DNA of 64,000 nucleotides, from positions 1 through 64,000 of the forward strand of contig BAAHQB010000415.1 in NCBI GenBank assembly GCA_054601695.1. Direction: 5' to 3'. Source of the DNA: Amorphochlora amoebiformis (Eukaryota > Cercozoa > Chlorarachniophyceae). A program made the position numbers and the translations under genes. Below, in pieces: positions 33,346 through 64,000 of the stretch (positions are counted from its first letter, which is position 1; each line of letters opens with the position of its first letter). Under the pieces are notes generated by a model. That model did no database searches, was not told the DNA's origin, and worked only from the letters and a program-made list of their open reading frames with translations.

Positions 33346-33792
33346 TAGTATTTAAACTCGTTCCTTAGTTTATATTTCTTTCTACTTCTGTGCTATTCTA
33401 TCTGCTTCCCATCTGTGACAGTAATAACATCCCGAACATATCTTCCATGTCATGTCCCATCTGGGGTCGTTTCCTATTCTCTCCTGACATTCTCTCTTTT
33501 TTCCTCGCCACTCTGTGAGTGGCGTTTCCTCTTGCTCTTGTCTGTCGTTAACGTTCTTTTCCGTTGATGTATCTTTTGTTCCCGCGGTATATATCTAGCA
33601 TTCTCCCTATCTCTGTCATCTTTCCCTATCTCTGTCATCTTTCGTTCCTGCCGTATCTAACATTCTGTCAGTCATCTTTTGTTGCTGGCGTATGTAACAT
33701 TCTGTCTAGATCTGTCTGGCATCTTTTCGTTCCTGGCGTATCTAACATTCTCTCTAGATCTATTCTACCTATACGTCTCATTAACTCGATAC

Positions 33793-33795
<3 letters not shown>
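33346..33795. repeat. Tandem ~45 bp units with CATCTTTCGTTCCTGGCGTA
   Basis: From about 33610 to 33770, four imperfect units of TCTGTCATCTTTCGTTCCTG and CGTATCTAACATTCTGTCTA. 33346-33600 is unique pyrimidine-rich DNA with no supported gene. Confidence 0.7.
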
Positions 33796-35109
<1,314 letters not shown>

Positions 35110-35365
35110 TCATGTGTGCGACCGTGATGGTCACGTGAGGTCATGCGAGCGTGATATGGCGTGACGTCACGTTCTGTCACGGTATATGGAAGCCCGATAC
35201 TACCGGGTACTACCCGGCACAACGCGGAACTACACAGTACTGCCGGCCAGGGGATCTCCGAGAAATCTGCGGGATCTCCAGCGATCTCCAGCTATCTGTA
35301 GTGTACGTACGGCATATTTCAACAAGCTATCGATATCTACTCTTCGATCCGAGCTATCCATATTG
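35110..35365 (+). repeat. Dispersed repeat, copy 2 (TGACGTCA and GGTAGTACC motifs)
   Basis: Opposite orientation to the copy at 16010-16250. From left: GTGATATGGCGTGACGTCAC, CTGTCACGGTATATGGAAGC, CCGATACTACCGGGTACTAC, then ATCTCCGAGAAATCTGCGGG and ATCTCCAGCGATCTCCAGC, ending near ATCGATATCTACTCTTCGA. No coding frame. Confidence 0.65.
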
Positions 35366-39223
<3,858 letters not shown>

Positions 39224-40501
39224 TTACAAGCAAGTTAACCAGGATTTTGCGTCCTGGGTCATGAACTTTGTGTACGCCTGCATCTCACGTGCAGACACGT
39301 CAGGGTCAGCGTTTAAGGTCCGCCACCAGGACTTGTGAAAGATGACCTCGAAGGGTGATATCGATATCCCCGCGTACGTCCCTTGCCTGGACGGATGCAA
39401 CTGTTCGTTACACTTCCAGTTCTTCCGGTCACGGAAGTCTAAGTCTCGATGTTGGAGAAGCATACTAGTGATCGACCAATGATAGGGCGAGTTGAGGATG
39501 TTGTAGGATAAGTTGTACTCCCCGCGGATGATGGCGTCGTACTTGGTTTCGTGTTTGTTCGCAAAGGAGGTGCCGTTCTGAATGTCGAAGCGAAGAGCTT
39601 TGCCCGTTATGGCAAATGCAAAGGTTTCGACCTTAGGACCGACCATCCCAAACTTGACAACGGCCTCGTCGTCATCCGCGAGACATGCGAGCGACGTTCC
39701 GACCAGCTGGACGGGCCCGCTTAACCGAGAAAGGAAACCCTGGGCCCAGTGCCAACCCTTGGGCATATAAGTGGGCACGAATGGCCCTCGAACGCCGTCG
39801 TTGAGGAATATGCAGGCGTCGTAGGGAAGTCCCATGGGCCCATTTACACCCAGGCGCCTAGCTTCGCTCTTGAGCATGGCGTAGTGAGCCCCGAAATCGT
39901 ACCCGGAATTCTCCCGTTGCAGGATGTGTACCTTTGGATTTGAATGCCATGCGCAAGAATTGTAGTCCTCGAGCATCCTAAGGGCTCTGGATATGTTTCC
40001 ATTGATCGTTACCCTGTAGGTGAGATCGAGATTCGGGGAGTGTTTCACGCCGTGTTGGAGGAAAAGTTTTAAATTCTCCAGCGTAAACGCTGTACTTGAC
40101 GGGTTATCCCTCTCGGCCAACTGAGAATATAGTTATAACCTAGTTAGCTTATTGTTCGTGTGACGGATACGTATACTGGATCGACCACAACCCAGGTGCT
40201 GGGCGGGAGGAAGGATCGGTTTATTCGTACCGTGTAGTGGATCAGCACTTTGGGGATTGCTTTTCCGCTGTTGTTCATCTGCGGTGTAATCTCCTTGCCA
40301 ATCGGCACGACACACGTCCATAAAATGAGGCAGAATACAAGGATGGAGATAAACGTACACCGGGACCGACCCTAAAGGTGATATAACTTCACACTTGCGG
40401 CTTCATACTAGCATCTTGAGACTTGAACGTACCATGAGCATCAGAACCTTGAAATGGCAATCCCGCAGCCTTTTATGGATCCCATGGTCATCCACACCCA
40501 T
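39224..40501 (-). CDS. Type II membrane glycosyltransferase-like protein
   Basis: Three exons on the minus strand: 40501-40433, 40371-40231 and 40120-39224 (stop TAA 39224-39226), 368 residues. Donors are CTCATG/GTACGT and TACACG/GTACGA; acceptors are CTTTAG/GGTCGG and TCTCAG/TTGGCC; all junctions are phase 0. The introns are 61 and 110 bp and hold no microsatellite. Residues about 1-26 are basic and cytosolic, and about 28-48 form one hydrophobic span (CTFISILVFCLILWTCVVP), a signal anchor. The lumenal domain starts KVLIHYT and has RENSGYDFGAHY (about 139-150) and FLNDGVRGPF (about 175-184). These two motifs are shared by a family of algal, fungal and bacterial putative glycosyltransferases related to rhamnan-synthesis-type proteins. 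A Golgi role in glycan assembly is inferred; the sugar substrate is unknown. Confidence 0.8.
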
Positions 40502-41020
40502 TGCGTCACCAGGCTTTGACAGGCAATGACAGCTCCCAGGATGACTATTAGCGGTCTTAACGATGACACGTGTCAGAATAGTCGATCCCCAAGTCAACTG
40601 AGATATGGCGGGCCCGTAAATTTAGGCCCGGATCGGTCAATTGTACTCCCCACACACCGAAAACCCGAAGAAAAGAAGCTGAAAAAGGTCCAGGACGCAA
40701 TTGTGCATCGTATGGCCATAAAAACAACAGAAGAAAGTGAGATATGAACAACATACAAGCTGGAATGGGACTCAAAACACCAATGACTATCGCCCACGAT
40801 CCTCACCAACACCGACACGTGCATATATGTCTCACATATATAACCCTTTCTGTTCATCAACAATTTGAATGCAGTGGTGATGTAATGTCATTGTGGGTTA
40901 CAAAAATGTAGTATATTCAAGGTAAAACAAGACATGTTTGTATTTGTCCAGGATTGCAGCTATTAACATGCTCAGAGGCATGTCACACATTCGAAGATCT
41001 GAGAAATGCGTATATTGATG
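40502..41020. other. 5' flank of the glycosyltransferase-like gene
   Basis: About 500 bp of non-repetitive DNA that should hold the promoter and 5' leader of the minus-strand gene. A divergent plus-strand frame (ATG 40526 to stop near 40747, 73 codons, lysine-rich at its end) starts 25 bp from the gene's ATG but has no domain or splice support. Confidence 0.4.
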
Positions 41021-49768
<8,748 letters not shown>

Positions 49769-50173
49769 CAATCCCTTTAGGGCCGTTGTTGCACGATGTG
49801 TATAACCCAGAGAGGTTGCCACGTCTTCGGTGGAGGCCTCTCCTATCCGGTTTTTTCTCGGGAGATTCTCATAGAGATAATCTCTGACTTATCTCTAAAA
49901 GGAATCCCTGTCCGTACCCGGACATATTAAATAGAATCACCATAATCCCACCAAAACACTCTTAGAGTTTGATTTAAAATACGCCGGTCATTTCCTGTCA
50001 CTACCGGAGATTCGGGTACTGTCGGTTTTTATCGCCGACAGTACCGGGGCAAAGATGGCTTAAATATACCCCCCCTGTTTCAGACAAGTATCCTGCACGT
50101 GTCCCCACTAGTGCAACTTCCGCCGAGCACAGCAACTTCCGCCTCGGCCTCCGAGGCCGGGCGCCGAAGGAAG
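49769..50173. other. Divergent intergenic region of the TPR and PPAT-side genes
   Basis: About 400 bp between two divergent starts, likely with both promoters. 49978-50048 contains CACTACCGGAGATTCGGGTACTGTCGG, then GCCGACAGTACCGG, so CCGACAGTACC/GGTACTGTCGG form an inverted repeat. GGCTTAAATATACCCC near 50058 is a possible TATA-like element for the plus strand. Confidence 0.45.
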
Positions 50174-51182
50174 ATGGCACCGATTTGCAAGAGACGTAGC
50201 GTGGCTGGCTTCATGCTGTCGTTCACCTCGGCTGTGTCGGTCACCGTGTCTGTGTTGCTCCACGGAGCTGGAGCCCAACTTCCAGGCCACGCACTCCCGC
50301 ATCACAAGCAACACAAATCTCCAAATCATCCCCACGTACACTCGTCATATTCCTACACATCTCCACACTCACACCCGTCTTTTCCGCATCAACCACACCA
50401 ATCAGTCCTACCATACACCGGGCCCAAGCCTGTACGAAAGCAAACGTCCTCCAAATCCTCCAAATCCTCCAAATCCTCCAAATCCCCCAATTCCAATTTC
50501 AACCCCAGCAACAGCCCCCCTGGTCAACCGAACCCTGAGGATGATGATGGGGACCATGTCACTGACGTGGACCCTGACGTGGACCCCACAACCGCGGACT
50601 GCGCCTTTTACACCGATCGACGACCTGGCGAGGGGACCCGTCGACACTTGCCAGCATTTCGAGGAGGCTGGGGCTTATGGGGCTGGGGCTGGAGATGGGG
50701 ATGGGGATGGGGATGGAGTTGTGCGCGGGGTGACTGTGCTTGGGGTTGGGCTCGCCGGGGTTGGGATACAAGGGGCGGCGCAGCAATGAATAGGCGAGGG
50801 AGAGGGATGGTAGGTAAGCGAGGAGTGAGAGGAAACGTTGGGGTTGTGAGGAGGAAAGGAGGGATCGGGGCTGAGATGGGAATCAGGGTTGGGGCTGGAA
50901 ACTGGGATGTATACGACCAATTACCAAGAATGACGATTCCGCCAAGGCCCACCTCCCAAGGGGCTCAAGCGAATCATCCGAATCCGTACTCACGTCCTTG
51001 GAAATATCCACCAAACGAATTTCGATCATACCCACTTGCGAATTCTCTTCAAAATCCTCAAGTGGCTACAATTGAAAGTTCAAAACACTTGGACGGCTAT
51101 CCTGTGGGTTGTGTCGATTGTTACCTGGACCTGGACTCCCTTCATACTCCAACACGACATGTTTCCGTATCCAACTCTACAG
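50174..51182 (+). CDS. Exon with signal-peptide-like N-terminus, possibly 5' exon of PPAT
   Basis: ATG at 50174; the frame stays open to a donor-like ACAG/GTGTTT at 51182, just before a (TA)n array. The first ~35 residues have a basic start and a hydrophobic segment ending in HGAGAQ, like a secretory signal peptide. A His/Pro/Ser-rich region, a KSSKSS tandem and an acidic PEDDDGD segment follow. From about 50660 the frame becomes Trp/Gly/Arg-rich ([12 protein letters not shown]), an unlikely composition, while an overlapping frame (50541-50789) looks less strange, so an extra intron or a frame change may be hidden here. The donor phase (1) matches the acceptor at 51988/51989 that opens the PPAT exon. 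It may therefore be a long N-terminal extension of PPAT or a separate gene. Confidence 0.4.
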
Positions 51183-51184
51183 GT

Positions 51185-51235
<51 letters not shown>

Positions 51236-51247
51236 AATGTATGTATT

Positions 51248-51385
<138 letters not shown>

Positions 51386-51492
51386 TACACGTATACTTTT
51401 ATTTATTTATTATATACCTATTTGTAAATGCACAATACATACATATGCACTTATGTGTGTATATATGTATATATATATATATAAATATCACA

Positions 51493-51556
<64 letters not shown>

Positions 51557-51574
51557 ATGTGTATATAATATATA

Positions 51575-51693
<119 letters not shown>

Positions 51694-51772
51694 GTATATG
51701 TGTATATGTATGTGTATATATGTGTATGTGTATGTAAACTGTTTACATGCACATTCTACGCTATATATATGT

Positions 51773-51839
<67 letters not shown>

Positions 51840-51988
51840 CAATATATACGTACAGGTAACAATTTTTACATACAGTTTATAAAATTTACCAATTTTAGAA
51901 TATGCATTGTATTGTATTGTATGCACAAACATTCATACATGTTGACATGTTGATTGTTTGCGTCTAATATACGATACGCCGTATCCAG

Positions 51989-53180
51989 CTTCCGAAAGGA
52001 GGGGAGTGTTTAGCGGGAGGAGACGCATGACGAGTCGGGTGACAAACTTGGTCCCCTTTCGCCATCGGAGAGCACTGGAGGTGGACTCTGGACACAGGCT
52101 GGGGCTCCGGATGGGGCTGGGTTTGGGGCTAAGAATGGGGCTCGGGCCCTTACTGAGTAGGCAATATTCTCTGCTGTCCTGGAGGTCTTTGTTTGATGAA
52201 AGGCAGTCAATGAATCGTGGACGCCACACCGGCGCCGTCCCGTTCGCTGCCTTCCATCGGCGCGATGTGGAAGCCCAAGCACGGGCGGTAGCAGCTGGAG
52301 CATCTAGAGCGTCTGGAGCACTCGGAGCACCCAGAGCACTACCACATCGCGACGAACACCAGCAGGACCAGGATGACAACCCGACACAACCAGACACGGC
52401 CGTGCGCCAAGACACTGCCGTGCGCCAGGACCTGCCTATCCCCCTCTTTGCCATCGATGTCACCCAGGATTTCAAGGCACAGCAAGAGTTGCTCTCTGAA
52501 ATGTTTGATCGAGCGTTGCCACCGGTGCGCGCGACCGACAGAGTGTACGTCGAGGTGCGAAATCTACCCCCAGAATCGTCCATCGACGAACTCAAGAGGG
52601 CTTTGCAGTACTGTTACGCGCAGATTCAGGCGCTCGTCATGGCCAAGGGGCTGCCGCCCAACTTTGACGCAAATGTTCTCCTTCCGCACCAAATCCAACG
52701 CCTCAAACGACTCCGGACTCAACCCCAGGCGAATCATCAGAGCCAACCCCAACCCCAACCACACGACCAACAACAATCCCGAATTCAATCCCACGACCAA
52801 CTCCAACCACAACCCCAACCCCAAACCCAAACCCAAACCACACCAAGACCAGCCAAACCAGACTCGCATGGCTTTCGAGTTACCAGCCTGCGTGAAAGGG
52901 AAAAAGTTTGCGTTGGAGGCACCTTTGACCAGCTCCACAGTGGCCACAAGTTGCTGCTCACTGTGTGTGCATGCTTAGCGGCGTCTCCGACAAACGCCAA
53001 GGATACCCCGGACGCAAACGACTCTCAGGACCCAAAGGTTACCAAAGATTATGCATTCATTATATCTCGAACCATATCATATACTTAAATATATTTAACT
53101 ATATAAATACACACATATACAATATATATATATATATATATGTATTAACAATATATATATATATATATATATGTATATAG

Positions 53181-53219
<39 letters not shown>

Positions 53220-53235
53220 TTATATATATGTATAT

Positions 53236-53294
<59 letters not shown>

Positions 53295-53451
53295 GTATGT
53301 TTATATCTATATATATATATATGTATGTATAGATACATATTTTCGTGTATATTATAGAAATATATATAGATATATATATACACATATATATCTATATATA
53401 TATATATATAAATATTTTCGTGCGTATTATAGAAATATATATATATATATA

Positions 53452-53500
<49 letters not shown>

Positions 53501-53608
53501 TATATATTATATATATTATATATATTATATATATATATGTATATATTATATATATGTATATATATATATATTATATATATATATATATATTATATATATA
53601 ACGTATCT

Positions 53609-53660
<52 letters not shown>

Positions 53661-54120
53661 ATATACAATTACATTATTTATTACATATAATATATCTCTG
53701 TACAATATATTTATTCCACAATGTACACACATATGTACACAGATCGGCAGTATTGTCCTCGGACTGTCGGCCGGCGAGCTGCTGGTGAATAAGACTCACA
53801 AGGAGCTTATCCAGCCGTACGAAACACGCAGGAAGCGAGTTGTCGAGTTTCTAGCAGAAGTCGAGCCTGACGTCAAGGTTGAGGTCCACGAACTGCACGA
53901 TGCCTTCGGGCCGTCGGTGAGCATGGAGGACCTCACCACTCTGGTCGTGTCGCAAGAGACGTCGAAAGGAGGATCCATGGTCAACGATGAACGCGCGCGC
54001 CGGGGCTTGTCGCGGCTGAAGAATGTCGTAGTCGACCTTGTGCAAGACGACGGCACGAAAGCGATCAAGGTAAGCTCCACGACGATTAGGTCGTATTTAG
54101 CGAATCAGATCACCCTTTAG
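51989..54120 (+). CDS. Phosphopantetheine adenylyltransferase, eukaryotic type
   Basis: Transfers AMP from ATP to 4'-phosphopantetheine to give dephospho-CoA, the fourth step of CoA synthesis. Exons are 51989-53037 and 53743-54120 (stop TAG); donor CCAAAG/GTTACC and acceptor TACACAG/ATCGGC, both phase 0, with a 705 bp intron full of (TA)n. The first in-frame ATG is 52027; from there the protein is 462 residues. The upstream frame has no start, so a 5' exon may exist. Visible landmarks are [18 protein letters not shown] with the nucleotidyltransferase motif HxGH, then [30 protein letters not shown] and the C-terminal [10 protein letters not shown]. This is the PPAT half of COASY-like proteins; no dephospho-CoA kinase domain follows. 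The N-terminal part ([14 protein letters not shown]) resembles the pre-domain of COASY. A Gln/Pro-rich linker (52720-52860) precedes the catalytic domain. Confidence 0.9.
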
Positions 54121-55079
54121 TTTTCCTTGGGGATTTACATGTATCTAGGGTATTTTTGTACTGAGCTAGTTATAAGCTAGCCTTCTGCATTAATTTGCGA
54201 TTTACTGACTTTAAATTTATCGAGTGATTCATATAAAGTAATTCATGATTTACAGCGTTAACGCTTTTAGCCTTAATTTAATTATTAAATATAATAGACT
54301 AGAGACCACATTCAGACATTTTTCGGAGCTTTCTGCAGTTCGCGTAAAAACACACCAGCTAGATACATATACACTAGATACAATTGGGCCGCATGATGAC
54401 TACTAGCTAGACTAAAGTACTTGAATATATGTACTAACGCTGACTATACGTACTAACGCTGACTCGTCGCTGAGGGCAGGCTGTACATATATATCTAGAT
54501 ATGCATGTACAATATGTACATGCTAGACAGCCGTATAATCACTTCGGCAACATAGCGCTACATTTAGTATATACATATTCCAGTACAAGTTGTTTATACG
54601 GCTGGCGTACGCTGGGGCTAGCTACTAGACTAGACTTACACGCACATGTACGTACGTACACACTATATAGATACATAGACGAATACGTACTATGATGTAT
54701 ATATACGCACATGTAGTATTGGAGTCGAGTACCGGACGGTTTAATTGTTGGCTAAGGCAATATACTAATGTATAATTACCTTAGAAAACACACTAGTATA
54801 GATATCTACGAGATCTAGACAGTGTGCTGCCACCGGACTTATCTAGTTATTAATATGGTCAAGACTAGTCTAGTAGTAGATACTAGAGATACTAGATACT
54901 AGCAGATATACAGCTGGTATCTAGAGCCTCATCTAGATGACATCGTGGTATGCACTAGCTATTAGCTACTGTATAGACGCATCGATAACATCTAGAATAT
55001 ACGATATGTACTAGATCTATATGTATATAACCTAGATAACCTAGTTCATTTATTAATAGGTATATAATACACACATATA

Positions 55080-55119
<40 letters not shown>

Positions 55120-55249
55120 TATACGGAGGTCAAAAAGGGTCTGGTAAATGTGTTTCATTTCACCTCTAGCTAGCTAGCTCGTACGGCCAGGCTCTAGAGG
55201 CTATGCAAGGCACCACGACCGCCAGGCAACTAGGAGACCGCCGGCGACT
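54121..55249. other. Convergent intergenic region, very rich in CTAG
   Basis: 1.1 kb between the stop of PPAT (plus) and the stop of the Fritz-like gene (minus). 54290-55060 holds more than twenty CTAG tetranucleotides, often as TCTAGA, ACTAGT or CTAGCTAG. A short (TA)n lies at 55090-55114. No gene is supported. Confidence 0.6.

Positions 55250-64000
<8,751 letters not shown>

Noticed and set aside
32421-33368. 315-codon Ser/Leu/Phe-rich frame
   Set aside because: It is a translation of CT-rich minisatellites with unit lengths that keep the frame open.
40526-40747. 73-codon plus-strand frame divergent from the glycosyltransferase-like gene
   Set aside because: It lies in that gene's expected promoter/leader, the opposite strand is open too, and no domain or splice support was found.

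Overview
The window is the end of a eukaryotic nuclear chromosome. It opens with about 390 bp of C-strand telomere repeat (CCCTAA)n and continues into subtelomeric DNA saturated with (TA)n microsatellites, (CA)n, (CT)n, poly-A and many local tandem repeats. The coding sequence found is eukaryotic in style: exons with GT..AG junctions whose phases match, several introns filled with (TA)n, and protein families such as a eukaryotic-type phosphopantetheine adenylyltransferase, a type II membrane glycosyltransferase-like protein and a TPR protein. A probable Fritz/WDPCP-like gene (a ciliogenesis factor) would suggest a lineage that keeps, or recently had, cilia, such as a flagellate protist, alga or zoosporic fungus. 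The species cannot be read from the sequence.

Layout. 1-0.4 kb: telomere. 1.2-3.6 kb: wreck of a DIRS-like tyrosine-recombinase retroelement, with a gag-like frameshifted ORF, a recombinase C-terminus and a set of inverted and direct end repeats. 3.6-13 kb: repeat-dominated, with a composite satellite at 6.5-8.8 kb and poly-A tracts near 11.2 kb. 12.1-13.5 kb: a decapeptide-repeat ORF and a small two-exon gene, both minus strand and of low to moderate confidence. 13.5-39 kb: a gene-poor repeat zone holding a ~54 bp dispersed unit (23.6-28 kb), several 23-66 bp minisatellites and a dispersed family with a TGACGTCA core.

39-64 kb is the gene-bearing part. It holds a three-exon membrane-anchored glycosyltransferase-like gene (minus), a six-exon TPR gene (minus, 1,020 aa), a divergently transcribed PPAT gene (plus) and an eight-exon WD40/Fritz-like gene (minus) that runs off the right edge at its 5' end. 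None of these genes forms an operon. The TPR and PPAT genes share a short divergent intergenic region, and PPAT and the Fritz-like gene converge.

Gene models were assembled by hand from reading frames, splice dinucleotides and phase. Junctions are inferences; no transcript or homology search was available. Most open frames in the window are translations of (TA)n, (CA)n or (CT)n and are not genes.
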